Assembly: GCA_030549175.1 (NCBI GenBank)
Contig: JAUKUA010000001.1
Coordinates: forward strand, 8,680,001-8,744,000
DNA: 64,000 nt
DNA from: Lasiosphaeris hirsuta
Lineage: Eukaryota; Ascomycota; Sordariomycetes; Sordariales; Lasiosphaeriaceae
Direction: 5' to 3'
The notes beneath the pieces were generated by a model. It was not told the origin of the DNA. It saw only the letters and a list, made by a program, of their open reading frames with translations, and did not search any database. Positions 43,249-53,763 of this stretch are shown here, piece after piece. The position numbers were made by a program, and so were the translations under genes. Every line of letters starts with the position of its first letter. The stretch's first letter is position 1.

Positions 43249-43976
43249 TATATATAGAGGGCGTCACGGTGCACAACTAAGAAGCGTCTTCTGTGCACTA
43301 GGTACTTCAGCCTACCCCCCTTTTTCCACTCACCGCCTTCTAGCCACAGGTGGCAAGACCTGTCAACGGCCGTCAAAGGCCGTCAGCAAAAAAGGCGGTG
43401 AAGGCCACACACACACATAGGGGAAGGCCACCACTTGCAGCCTTATAAGCCTGCGATTCAATTGCCCACCACTTGTAAGGCCGGCCTGCGTGCCGATCGC
43501 GAGATTCAATTGCCCTGCAATTGCAAGGCCAGCCCGCATGCCAATTGAGCGATCCAACTGCCCACCACTTGCAGGGCCTGCGTGCCAATTACCCCGCCAA
43601 TTACCCCGCCGGTCGCACCGGTCGCAGCGGTCGCACTCAATCGTAGTCAATTACAGTCAATTGATACAGTGTTGAAGGTAAAAGTGTTGGCTTGCAAGGC
43701 TGCAAGTGGTGGGCAGTCGGATCGCTCAATTGGCATGCGGCCGGCCTTGCAAGTGGTGGGCAATCGGTGCGGGCCGGCCTTACAATCGGCATGCAGGCTG
43801 GTGTTGCAAGTGGTGGGCATTCAATAGGTTGGCAGTGGTGTGGCTTGCTTGCAGTGCGGCAGTATTCTTGAATGTACCCTTTTTGCCGTTTTCAGGGTTA
43901 TTTCAGGGTTATGTATGGAGATGTAGTGCACAGAAGACGCTTCTTAGTTGTGCACCGTGACGCCCTCTATATATAT
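43249..43976. mobile_element. Foldback/MITE-like element, about 730 bp, with 50-bp TIRs
   Basis: Inverted repeats at about 43249-43300 and 43924-43976 share AGGGCGTCACGGTGCACAAC and the following 30 bp. The interior is itself built of short units around CCACCACTTG and GGCCGGCC in both orientations, so the whole can fold back. Direct repeats of about 22 bp (ATATACCACAC then TTATAT) flank it at 43232 and 43975 with two mismatches, either a long target duplication or a pre-existing repeat. There is no coding capacity. A related fragment is at 26815. Confidence 0.7.
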
Positions 43977-43996
43977 ATACCACACTTACGTTATAT

Positions 43997-44569
43997 TTGC
44001 TCTCTTCATTATACTATACTCTCTAAGTGCTCTATGACCGTTACTAGGTTATGAGCCCGGAGCTGTATTCGTGACCTGAACGTCTTTTTAGCGATTTAGC
44101 CACTTCTAAGCTAATTAGCTATGTATTTTATACACTTATATATCTTTTAAAAACAACTATATCGTACACTTCCACCTCTTATATCAGCCACTTCTTAGCT
44201 GTGTTTTTAACGTATCTTTATTACTACTCGTAGGATCTCTAGCACCATTCCTAGTATACCTACTCCTAGTAGATTCTTACTCCTAGTAGTGTAATAAAAA
44301 GACCACTTTTACTACGGTCTGGAATGGACTGCTTTTGTGAGCATCATTTTGATGGTCCTTCACATGAACACTAACATGACATCTTTGTATAGTAGTGTGA
44401 TAATATTGTAAAGGATGGCCCGTTGGCATTCAGTCTGGAGGGCACAAGGAGACCTCAAATCACTCTACCGTTTCCGGATACTCTGGCCCACATAGAAAAG
44501 AGCCCTGGACTACCCAACTCTATTGAGTGAGGCAGGCTTCGATTAATCTTCTTGCAACCACCTAACCAC
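43997..44569. other. AT-rich, nothing recognised
   Basis: The AT-rich DNA right of the foldback element has no ORF and is probably repeat-derived. Confidence 0.4.
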
Positions 44570-45030
44570 TCTTCCATCATCTTACACTGCGACCCTCTAT
44601 CCCGTCGCCCCAGCGCCTAACAGCGTTACACTTATAGCTATGTTTATGAGCGGTTATTTTACGGAGTTTAGTTGATCAAGAGGGTCTTAACTAGCCGAAC
44701 CTATCGTAACGAATCTCGTAGCGTATATAAGTACCGTTCTTATTATAGCCGCTATAACGATTAACGGCGAATCCCCGGCTCTCTACCTACTTATTAATAC
44801 CAGCATAAAGATCTTTGATAATAGCTACGGGGCCAACGCTCCCGTTGAGAAGTTCGATACTTCTACCAGGAGGGGTAGGAATGGTATTCTCTCCGTCGCT
44901 AGATTGGGTAAAGTCTTCTTCGGTATCCTAATCTAGATCGCTATTATCGAGGGAACTTACAATGCCGCTCCAGTCAGAGAAGTCAATCCCCAGGAATGTA
45001 GGAAGGGGAGCATCCTCTGGACGCCGGCGA
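44570..45030 (-). pseudogene. FAR1/MULE-like transposase N-terminal fragment
   Basis: The minus strand reads [66 protein letters not shown] and YIRYEIRYDRFG with several stops. The W/ESRGFAV...YSKNG...R-E-CDR pattern is the FAR1-type DNA-binding region of fungal Mutator-like transposases. Stops replace expected Trp or Gln, as in RIP. The fragment abuts the broken end of the Old Yellow Enzyme pseudogene. Confidence 0.5.
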
Positions 45031-45766
45031 CAAGAAACTATACAGTAAATAGCCATGCACATTAGGAATCTCAATGACATCAAACCCAGCCGCCACCGCC
45101 CTCCTTGCGGCGCGCAAAAAAATCCGCCTTCACCTCCTCAATCTCCCCCACCGTCATCTCCCTCGGCCCCGCCATGCCCTCCCCATACGCCACCGCGCTC
45201 GGCGCCACCACATCATCAGGCCACTCGCCCACGGCCCGCGTCGCGACCGTGGCCTTCGCCAGTTACGGCGCCACCGTCGAGGCCTTGCGGCCGGCGTGCG
45301 GGAGCTGGACTCCCATCTTCTGGCCCTGTGAGTGGGCAGAGTCGACGAGCTGCGCCAGCCCGGCCACGTGCGCGTCCTGCTAGATGCCGGCGACATCGAG
45401 CGTGATGTGGCCGCGTACCTGCACCGCCGTCACTTCAATAATCGTCAGGCCCGAGCCGCGCTGCGCGATGCCGCCGAGGTGGGTCAGGTGCCATGGTGTG
45501 ACGAAGCCTTTGACGGCGGAGTACTGGCACACAGGGGACACGGCGATGCGGTTCTGGAAGCGCACACCGCGGATGGCGAGCGGTTGGGAGAGTTTGAGGG
45601 TGAGCTCGCCTGACGTGGTGCGATGGCGGTGCCTGAGGGGGGGGATTTGCTCCGGAGTGAAGTAGGGCGTGCTGGGGACGGCGGTGTTGTAAATTTCCGA
45701 GGGGGGGGGCGGGGGGTGGTTGGCTGGTGGGGTTGCCCCTGTTGTGCGGATGATGATGGTAAACAT
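45031..45766 (-). pseudogene. Old Yellow Enzyme-type NADPH dehydrogenase, truncated and mutated
   Basis: From ATG 45766 the frame matches fungal OYE/xenobiotic reductases: TPYFTPEQIPP, LSQPLAIRGVRFQNRI, VSPVCQYSA, WHLTHLGGIAQRG and TIIEVTAVQ, then TAG after DVAGI (45380). Reading through, the FMN-binding HAGRKAS follows, then a second stop, then AVAYGEGMAGPREMT, and after a frameshift FDVIEI and NVHGYLL. Homology ends near 45030, where a FAR1-like fragment begins, so about the last 45% of the barrel is missing. Two stops, one frameshift and truncation make it dead. The live enzyme would reduce activated alkenes with NADPH and FMN. Confidence 0.82.
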
Positions 45767-46171
45767 TGTGGCGGGTTTTAGCGCTGCAAGTTCGGGTTGG
45801 ATGTTGTTGTGGAAGTAAAGTGGTCGAGTTCGAGTTGCTTTTGCGGGGTGCAGATTGTATCCGCGTATATCTACTAGGGGTCAATTACATCATCGAATGA
45901 CCGATCATGGTAAGCCGTTCCATTATTGATGAGAAGAATGATACGTATTAATAATGCCTCGGGGAATCGTTCAACTGTTGCTTGAAGAAAACCATAGTCC
46001 TGACTTGGCGGCTCCGCTCCACACCGTCATGAAGGTACAAGGGTGCTCTCACCACTCATAGGCCAATATCAATAGAGACAGTACCCATCGATCCAGAATA
46101 CTATGCTAGCTACCCTCGTACCCATCACTCATGTAACTTTCAAATTCGGCTTATCTTCCTAGGTAACAAGA
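45767..46171. other. Intergenic, nothing recognised
   Basis: This is the former promoter side of the OYE remnant, up to the target duplication of the repeat at 46181. Confidence 0.4.
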
Positions 46172-46180
46172 CTTTTTGTA

Positions 46181-46338
46181 GGGAGCAATGTGATGATATT
46201 GCTACCTAGGTGAGGGATAGATGGTATGTGTGGTGCGTGGTGCGGGGAAAAGGCAGTGAGTGGCTGGCTAGATCTGGAGAAACAGGTGGGCAGTGGAGCA
46301 CAGGCCTCTGTGGGCACAGGCACAGGCCACCGCCAACA
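46181..46338 (+). repeat. Short interspersed repeat, 158 bp, with 9-bp target duplication
   Basis: The unit runs from GGGAGCAATGTGATGATATT (hairpin with ATTGCTACC) to CCACCGCCAACA. Flanks CTTTTTGTA (46172-46180) and CTTTTCTCA (46339-46347) match at six of nine positions. An extra short insertion (CACAGG duplication) makes it longer than the copies at 13012 and 29163. Confidence 0.78.
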
Positions 46339-46523
46339 CTTTTCTCACAAGATTAGAGTTGATAGCCCATCTTGCGGGCAGGGATCTTAGTAGGGGTCAT
46401 TCTTCAAGTTTTTTAAGCAGATTATCACCACCAAGTTAAGTATCACTTCGAAACTCCTAGCGTTTGTTTTAATTCCGGAGTGCCATCTTCCATCCTAGCC
46501 AACCTTACGAACGGCTTCGCCTT

Positions 46524-48146
46524 CTAAATCTCATAGCGATCGCTCTCGTGCTTTGCCGGTCTGTAGACAAAGTAATCAAACTTTGCCTCGGCCGCCGTGC
46601 CGTTGATATCAGACGCCGCCACACCCACAAAGGCCCCTGTGAAGCTTCCATGCAGCTGGTGACCACCACACTCGTCCGAGACGATGCTCGCGTCGAAAAC
46701 CGGGCCAATCTTCTTCAGCTCCTCCCCCTCCTCTCGGAGCGAGTAATAGAACTGCAACTCCTTCCCCCTCACAGTCACGGCCAAACGCACCTTGCCCTCG
46801 TTTGGAATCCGCACCGGCTGGCCGAGGTACTGCTCGCTGAGCCCGCCCAGCGGCCAGGACGCCTCGCTGGCCTGGATGAGCAGCTCCCGCTGGCCGTCCG
46901 AGTGGGCCGAGACGGTGAGGTAGAAGAAGTTGAAGCGGCAATAGTAGGCCGTCAGGCCGGCAAACTGGCGCTCGTCGGTGGGCGAGAAATCCACGACCGT
47001 CTCGGCGTCGTAGCTAAAGTGCGTCTGCCGCCTGGCCACGAGGGCCTGCTCGAACCAGCTGCCGACGCTCTCCCTGCCGATGAGCGTGAGGACACCCCCG
47101 TCCGTGTTGAAGATGCGCTCGGGCTCGGGCGTGCGCAGCCACTGGAAGTCGCTGTGCAGCCCGGCGCCGAACCCGTACCGGCGCTCCTCCCAGTACCGGG
47201 CCTCGTCGCGCGCGGCGGGCAGGTCGACCCACAGGCTCGGCACCGGCCCGTCCTTGACGTACAGCCAGCCGTCGTCGGCCCAGTGGGCCTCCTGGATGCT
47301 CGTCTCGCGCCCCAGCACGCACCGGCGGCGCTGCGTCGTCGGCCGCCCTGACAGGTGCACCAGGAACGTGCGGCCGTCGGGCGTGTCGACGAGGTCACCG
47401 TGGCCCGCGCGCTGCAGCGCCGCCGCCGGGTGGTCCTTGGCCGTCAGGATGTGCCGGGCCGGGTGCGTCTCGTACGGCCCCCACAGGTCGCGCGACCGCG
47501 CGAGCGTGCACGCGTGGTCGTACCCCGTGCCTCCCTCGGCCGTCAGCAGGTAGTACCAGCCGGCGCGGCGGTAGAGGTGCGGGCCCTCGACGAGGCCGAG
47601 CGCGGTGCCGGCGTAGATGTTCTTGCGAGGGCCGACCAGCTTTTTGGACCCGTCGTCCCACTCCTGCAGCGCGATGCCCTGGAAGAGCGCCGGGCGGCGG
47701 CGGTGGTCCCACAGCTGATTGACAAAGTACTTGCGGCCGTCGCCGTCGTGGAACAGGCTGGGGTCGAAGCCCGACGAGTTGACATAGACAGGGTCGGACC
47801 ACTCGCCCGCCACCTCGTCGGCCCACACAATGTAGTTGTGCGCGTCCTTGTAGCTGCCGTCCTTTCGCTTCACGTCCGTGTACACGAGCCAGAAGCGCGC
47901 GCCGTCGTGCGTCAGGCACGGCGCCCAGACGCCGCAGCTGTCGGGGTCCCCGCGCATGTCGAGCTGCGACTTGCGCCGCAGCGGCCGCGTCAGCAGCGTC
48001 CAGTTGGCCAGGTCGGTCGAGTGGTGGATCTGCACCCCCGGGTACCACTCAAAGGTCGACGTCGCCACGTAGTAGTCGGCCCCGACGCGGAGGATCGACG
48101 GGTCCGGGTTGAAGCCCGGCAGGATCGGGTTGCGGACGGGCGGCAT
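46524..48146 (-). CDS. GH43 beta-xylosidase/alpha-arabinofuranosidase, intracellular type
   Basis: The 540-residue intronless protein has the five-bladed propeller start NPILPGFNPDPSILR, where Asp15 is the general base. Asp128 is in SSGFDPS and Glu187 in GLVEGPHLY is the general acid. The spacing D15/D128/E187 nearly equals that known for the GH43 xylosidase of Selenomonas (D14/D127/E186). A C-terminal beta-sandwich (about 330-540) completes the subfamily 11-type layout. No signal peptide is present, so it would release xylose or arabinose from imported xylo-oligosaccharides in the cytosol. Codon use is very GC-rich. The start at MPPVRNPILPGF fits the family. The facing secreted-protein gene at 49642 is transcribed away. 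Confidence 0.93.
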   Translation of the reverse strand: MPPVRNPILPGFNPDPSILRVGADYYVATSTFEWYPGVQIHHSTDLANWTLLTRPLRRKSQLDMRGDPDSCGVWAPCLTHDGARFWLVYTDVKRKDGSYKDAHNYIVWADEVAGEWSDPVYVNSSGFDPSLFHDGDGRKYFVNQLWDHRRRPALFQGIALQEWDDGSKKLVGPRKNIYAGTALGLVEGPHLYRRAGWYYLLTAEGGTGYDHACTLARSRDLWGPYETHPARHILTAKDHPAAALQRAGHGDLVDTPDGRTFLVHLSGRPTTQRRRCVLGRETSIQEAHWADDGWLYVKDGPVPSLWVDLPAARDEARYWEERRYGFGAGLHSDFQWLRTPEPERIFNTDGGVLTLIGRESVGSWFEQALVARRQTHFSYDAETVVDFSPTDERQFAGLTAYYCRFNFFYLTVSAHSDGQRELLIQASEASWPLGGLSEQYLGQPVRIPNEGKVRLAVTVRGKELQFYYSLREEGEELKKIGPVFDASIVSDECGGHQLHGSFTGAFVGVAASDINGTAAEAKFDYFVYRPAKHESDRYEI

Positions 48147-49500
48147 GCTGGGCTATCGCGGTGGGATGCGGGTGTGAAATTGTATGGGATGGGACTCGGA
48201 GGCGACGTGGGATAGTGATGGTGAGATGTTCCCCCTTTTTTTTTTCAAGTTGCGCTGGGAGGGGGAGGGGAAGCCCGCGCCAGACCCACTCCGCATTTAG
48301 CCGGCGCGGCTCGTTGAATAAATCCCGAGTGGACTGACTCCCCGGGCCCCGACCCCATTCCCGTGAAAGGCGGGGCGGGCGCGGGGCGTGTAGGGTCAAG
48401 CGAGGGCGCCCGCTCCGAGTTGCGGAGGACAGACATGTTGCCAATTCCCGGCATGCTCAGTTGATGTATGTGGCACACACACATGCCCTGGCTCGATGGG
48501 CGAGTCGCACTCGGGCAGCGTAAAGTAAGATGGACGAATTAAGTTGAAGGTTTACCAGTGTTGCACCATCCACACGAAAACATCAGCTCGGAGTTACGTA
48601 AGTAATCGATTGGAGGTAACATTGAAAGCATTCAGCCCCATCTCAGGTCAGGTGCTCGACCCAGCCGCTTTTTTTCTTGCGATCAAGCACAGCAGCACAG
48701 AGCTGAAAAAATGGCAGCGGGACAACCCGTGCAGTTGCTCTTCACCTGGTCCCCGGTGACTCGGAGGAATCGTTCGAGCTTACCCGACTCTCATCAGGGA
48801 CTGGTGGTCGTTTTACAGTCCATAAATGCAATACGAATTTGAATGACTGTGGCGGCCAATGACAGCATCCCATACTCTGCTAATACGAGGTTGCCTTCCA
48901 TGGCAGCTATTCGCCGCCGCCATACATTGCGTGACAACGGTGGCTGTGCCGCTGGGCCACAGCGAACCCAAAGCAGCTCGAATCCGGGGCAATGTAACCC
49001 ACCAGGATCATCATCAGCATGGGAGGAGCGAACCAGCAAAGCTTATGTGCTGTGTTGCACACGAGGTGGCTTTTTGGGTGGTGGCCTGTCCATGGCCTGA
49101 ATTTGGAGACCACTCCGATTCAACTATCAGGTGAAGATCTCATTCAAGTTCCCGACCGGAGGCTGAAGCCTCCCACCCTCTTGGAGATCACGCTCTAATG
49201 GCCGTGCGAAATCAAACCCATTGTTATATTTATCTTTTTATCGTAGGCGTTTCCTCATAGCGGCTGAGTCTGGTTGTGAGTAGGGAAAAACGTCTTTGGG
49301 CACACCCTCTGATTGGTATCATCGTCCCGCCACGCCGCACGGCGAAGGGGAACTCGGGAAGTAGAGCTGTGCCCTGACAGCGTACCTACATGTTTGCGAG
49401 TATTTTCGCAACCTTTTTGCAAGGGGAATCATATCATTACCCTATTCGGGAACTTTACACCACATGTGCACTCTCGTGCTTGCAGCATGCTGGGGACGAG
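48147..49500. other. Intergenic between divergent genes
   Basis: A region of 1.35 kb holds the GH43 promoter and the far promoter of the secreted protein gene. Short ORFs around 48794-49140 on both strands show no family. Confidence 0.4.
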
Positions 49501-49507
49501 TATAAAG
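49501..49507 (+). promoter_or_regulatory. TATA box of the small secreted protein gene
   Basis: TATAAAG is about 135 bp upstream of the ATG at 49642. The leader is rich in CACC and CAAC repeats, as in strongly expressed fungal genes. Confidence 0.5.
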
Positions 49508-49641
49508 ACCGGTCTTCCTATCCGCCTTCTGCTCACCGTCTCATCCAACCCATCACACCACCTCACCACCCACTCTCTGTCTCACTCACCCCAAAGCCAA
49601 CCTCACATCAACACCAAACAAGACCAATCACTACAAACAAG

Positions 49642-49992
49642 ATGCACGCCCTCACTCTCCTCACCCTAGCTACCACGGCCCTCGGCGCAGCCGTTGAAAC
49701 GCGCATCCCACGCCTGGGCGCCTTCGGCGTCTCGCTGACGGCGGCCTGCCCGATCCAGAACCCACTGATTCTCGAGTTCGCCGAGGGCAACGAGGGTCCC
49801 CAGTGCCGCTCCTTTTACAACAACACCGTCTACACCACCGTCAACCAGTACTACTGGGACCCCAAGTGTCTCCTCACCCTGTACCAGACGACCAACTGCT
49901 CAGACGATGGCGTCGTCTCGGGCCCTGGGTGCTGGCGGCCCGATGGTGGCATTGCGGGGTATACCGTTACCTGTCCGTATAAGAAGTCATAG
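49642..49992 (+). CDS. Small Cys-containing secreted protein
   Basis: Although the frame is open from 49390, translation should begin at 49642. The CA-rich leader and an ACAAG-ATG context precede it, and the protein then starts with a signal peptide (MHALTLLTLATTALGA). The mature part of about 100 residues has six cysteines (AACPIQ, QCRSF, KCLLT, NCSDD, GCWRP, TCPYKK), likely three disulfides, and two N-glycosylation sequons (NNT, NCS). Such proteins are candidate apoplastic effectors or wall-associated proteins of fungi. I do not recognise the family. It lies between the GH43 gene and a kinase-like remnant. Confidence 0.75.
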   Translation: MHALTLLTLATTALGAAVETRIPRLGAFGVSLTAACPIQNPLILEFAEGNEGPQCRSFYNNTVYTTVNQYYWDPKCLLTLYQTTNCSDDGVVSGPGCWRPDGGIAGYTVTCPYKKS

Positions 49993-50480
49993 CGGGTTTC
50001 TCTGTTTTGTGGTCGGGGGGATTGAACGATACGGGGGCCCTGCTAGGGGTTGGTAAAAAACACTTTGGGTTTTCTTGGTCGCGATTGCCTGGATTGGTAC
50101 CTGTTCGCGGTGCTCTGCATTTTTAGCCTTGTATCAAGTCGAATCAATAAACATAAAAAAAAAAAAAAGATATCGGCTCTTCTCGCTCATGGCAAAATGT
50201 TACTCTCGAGTTGAAGTCCCTACTGTAGGTGCTGTGTCAATAACGTTCCTCTCTAGTTGTCGGAGAGGGCCCCGGAAAAAAATGACGTGGTCGAGACTGA
50301 AATGCCTTCTACCCATCTTTTTCCCCACAGGCGCCCGACAGGTCAATGTTTCCCCCGCAACCACCACATCATGACGCACCTCGGTCGCTCCCATTTCATC
50401 GTGCGATATCTACCTCTCTGGATAACTGCGTCTCGGCGTTGTACCCTTCAGCGACACACGACCGATGACCTGTATTTCCC
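49993..50480. other. 3' flank and intergenic
   Basis: This contains an AATAAACATAAAA-type polyadenylation context near 50146-50168 with an A-run, then no feature until the kinase-like remnant. Confidence 0.4.
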
Positions 50481-50880
50481 GAGTAGTTTCTACCGACCAA
50501 TATTGTTCTGAAGAAGCAGAAAGAGGAATGGGGCGACGAGTTCGACACGGAGAAGGCGACCTACGAGAAGCTAAAATGTCTGCAAGGCCTCGTGATTCCG
50601 ATATGCTATGGCCAGGCCCGGCCGAGGGGGCTCGTGTGTGGCAAAGCCCAAGAGTGCCGTCCTACGGGAACAAGATGTCCGGCCGTTCTTCGACCAGGCG
50701 CTCGGTGCTCTTGCTAGTCAAGGAATCTCGTCAACCACGGCGGGAACAAGATTATCATGGTTGCAGACTTGGAACGCATCAACCAACTACCGGCTGAGAA
50801 AGATGCTACACCGATGGTGCAAGCCGATGTTCGTATCGAGACCACTGGAATGCCTGCGAGAAGACGGCTTGCTCCCTGAA
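50481..50880 (+). pseudogene. Fungal protein-kinase-like remnant
   Basis: The first frame reads NIVLKKQKEEWGDEFDTEKA and YEKLKCLQGLVIPICYGQA, the N-lobe style of fungal kinase-like proteins. A second frame further on reads LVNHGGNKIIMVADLERINQ, matching the later nucleotide-binding VDLE-type motif, and ends at TAG before 50890. The middle (HRD-type loop) is missing and the frames differ, so it is a deleted, frameshifted relic. Confidence 0.6.
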
Positions 50881-51296
50881 TTGTAGGCGGTCGTCGAATC
50901 GCTCTATTCGTCTGCTTTATTTTCCCTTGGCATTTTGAAAGAAAATAATAGTTAGGGTTTTTATCCATTACCGAATGGCCTGCGTTGTATTTGAGCGAGT
51001 GAGACAAGGACCTTGATCTGACCTATTGTTGACGATACCCCCACCAACCCCCACCAACCCCACGTTCGATGGCTGCTGTACCCCCTGTTCTCGGATTAGC
51101 CAGCGGCTTGGCGACAACACGCGACTGCCGTACTTCCACCCCAAACGACATTCTTTCCGTTTCACCGTGTTCCATTATCGCTAACTGTTGGCGACACAGC
51201 AGCCACCACCCCCGCCCATGCCCTGAGTCTGATCTGAGCCTCGCACCACAAGCGCTTTGTGCCTCATGAATCGCTCGCGTCCAGATCGCACCAGCC
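50881..51296. other. Promoter region of the MFS gene
   Basis: There is no gene. A short duplication CCCCCACCAA occurs at 51038-51060. Confidence 0.4.
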
Positions 51297-53089
51297 ATGT
51301 TTCCCCGCACGCCGTCGCCCCGGGCGGGCTACCAACTGCTGGCCACCGCCGACGACGCCAAGGACGACGACGACGCCCTCACGCTTTTGGATCCCCGGGC
51401 CATGGATACAGGTGACGGTGAGCTGGGGGATGAGCTGGGGGGTGTCGATAGCGGGGGAAATGAACGAGTTGTCGTGACCGAGGAAGATGTAGGCCGGGAC
51501 AACCCCAGACAAGACACTGCGCTGACAGAATGCAGAACAAACGAATCCGCCGGAAGACGGACAAGGTCATATTGTCGATCCTCGTTTGGGTGTATTTCCT
51601 CCAGGTAAGCCCTGACTTTCCAGTCGTAAAAACCAAAGCTGTTCTAACCCAGCCAGATTCTCGACAAGACCATCCTAGGGTACAGCGCCATATTCGGGCT
51701 GCCGGAAGACACCAACCTGACGGGGAACCAATACTCCATCATCGGATCCATCGCGCCCGTCGCGCAGCTCGCCTGGCAGCCCTTCTCGTCGGTCCTCATC
51801 GTCAAGGTGCCGCACCGCATTCTCATGCCGGCGCTCGTGCTCGGCTGGGGTATCGCGCAGACGACCACGCCGCTGTGTCACAGCTTCGCCGGGCTGGCGG
51901 CGAACCGCTTCTTCCTGGGCCTGTTCGAGGCTGGCTGTCTCCCGCTCTTCTCCGTCATGACGGGGCAGTGGTACCGCCGGTCCGAGCAGCCGATCCGCGT
52001 CGCCGCATGGTACGGCACCAACGGGCTCGCCACCATCGTCGCCGCCCTCCTGTCCTACAGCCTGGGCAGCATCCAATCACCGCTCCTCGCGCCCTGGCAA
52101 ATGTCGGTCCCCCCCCCCCCCCCCCCCGGTGCCCCCCCCGGTGCCCCACCATCCCCCCCGTCCCACCGCTAACCATCCCCAGCATCTTCCTCTTCACCGG
52201 TCTTCTCACCATCGCCACGGCTCCGCTCATCTACGCCAACCTCTCCTCCTCGGTCGCCACCGCCCACTTTCTCACCCCGCACGAGCGGCGCCAGGCCGTC
52301 GAGCGCCTGCGCGCAAACCAGACGGGCGTCGGCACCACCACGCTGCAGTGGGCGCAGGTGGCCGAGACGCTGGCCGACGCCAAGACGTACCTGTGGATCG
52401 CCATGGCGCTGGCCAACAACCTGGGCGCGCAGGTGACCAACACGTTCGGGCCGCTGATCCTGTCGGGGCTGGGCTTCGACAAGTACGCCACCGCGCTGCT
52501 CAACACGCCCTTTGGCGCCCTGCAGTACGCGGCTATCCTGGTGGTCGCCTGGGCCGCGGCGCGCGCCCGCTCCAAGGCCGTCCCGCTGCTGGCCCTGCTG
52601 GCGCCCGTCCTCGCCGGGTTGGTGCTGCTGTACCGCTTGCCGAGGGGCGCGGTGCATACCCCCGGATTGCTTGCTGGGTACTACCTGCTGGCCTTCATCT
52701 TTGGCGGGAATACTCTTATCGTGTCTTGGATCCTCGCGAATACGGCTGGGCAGACCAAGAAGGCCGCCATGCTCGGCTTGTACAACGCCGCCGCGTCGGC
52801 GGGGAATATCGTCGGGCCGCTGCTGTTCGATGCCAGGGACGCGCCCGAGTACCTGCCGGGTCTGCGCGCCACCTTGGCGGTTTTCTGCGCCATGGTGGTG
52901 GTGGTTGTGTGCCAGGTGGCGAATTTGCGCTGGCTGAACTGGGCGCAGGCCCGCAGACGGGTCAGGAATGGGAAGGCGGCCGAGATACGCGATGTTAGCA
53001 TGGAGGATGAGTGGGTGCCGGGCGGGGGGCAGGGCGGGCTGGAAGATGTGACGGATCGGGAGAATGATGAGTTTGTTTATGTTTATTGA
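51297..53089 (+). CDS. MFS transporter, ACS (allantoate permease-like) family, four exons
   Basis: Exons are 51297-51488, 51536-51604, 51657-52102 and 52183-53089, giving 537 residues. Introns of 47, 52 and 80 bp have GT...AG ends and CTGAC or CTAAC branch sites, and every join keeps the frame (EED/NKRIRRKTDK; YFLQ/ILDKTILGY; LAPWQ/IIFLFTG). The N-terminus is acidic and cytoplasmic. KRIRRKTDKVIL...DKTILGYSAIFGL is the start of the Dal5/Tna1-like ACS group. About twelve membrane helices follow, with GWGIAQTTTPLCHSFAG, FFLGLFEAGCLP and GQWYRR in the first half and NTAGQTKKA in the second. It should import an organic anion or vitamin-like solute by proton symport; the substrate is unknown. The third intron holds a C19 tract. 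Start and splice choice rest on frame closure. Confidence 0.9.
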
Positions 53090-53763
53090 GGATTTCTGCA
53101 TCAAGGCGGGTACCTATGGCACATGTACTAGCTATCGTGTCACTGGTAGGCAGAAGATGTATTGAGGTGTGTGTCGAACTCTGGGCAGATGGCCAGGTCC
53201 ACTGTTGACCCTCGGGTGCTGTGTGCCAGTGATGTTGTCTTCTGAGTGCGGGTGTCGACTGCCCGGCGATGACTTGGTGCCTTTTGGTAATCGACTTGGG
53301 ATGCTGACGGCCCTCGTCGAAGAACAATGGTAGATGAAGAAGTTGAGGCTTATGCTTTCAAGGCTGGTGGGGACAACGGGCTGGCTGGACCCCTTCGATA
53401 ACCACTTAAATGAGGAAGGAACAAAAGAGCATAGGGCAGAGCGTGGATGGGCAAGACGAGGTCTCCATAGTGTTGACAGTGAATGAAGGGAGGGCGAGGC
53501 CCCGCTTCGTACATGTTGTGTGGGTGGCCTGTGTCTATAATGTCCTGTGCTTACTGCCCACCTTTTCCTGATGAGATCCCAGACAGCCCACTCGCTGCCT
53601 TTCCTGCAGCCACAACACCACCACACCGACCAGGTAGCAGCCACCACTTTGCTCCCTACAGCCAACTCAAGTCGCGTACTTAAACCCCCCTCGACATCCT
53701 TGGCCATTATATATCACGACTCAGACATCCAATCACTCACTACCTACCTACCTTCAATGGGAC
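53090..53763. other. Intergenic, nothing recognised
   Basis: This is the 3' flank of the MFS gene. A TATATA element near 53707 precedes the small frame at 53764. Confidence 0.4.

Noticed and set aside
43360..43830. CRISPR-like array
   Set aside because: The repeats occur in both orientations, are irregularly spaced and lie inside a foldback element. CRISPR is not expected in a fungal nuclear genome.
46548..48215. Two long plus-strand ORFs (267 and 286 codons) opposite the GH43 gene
   Set aside because: They are shadows produced by high GC third positions. The GH43 frame holds the catalytic triad.
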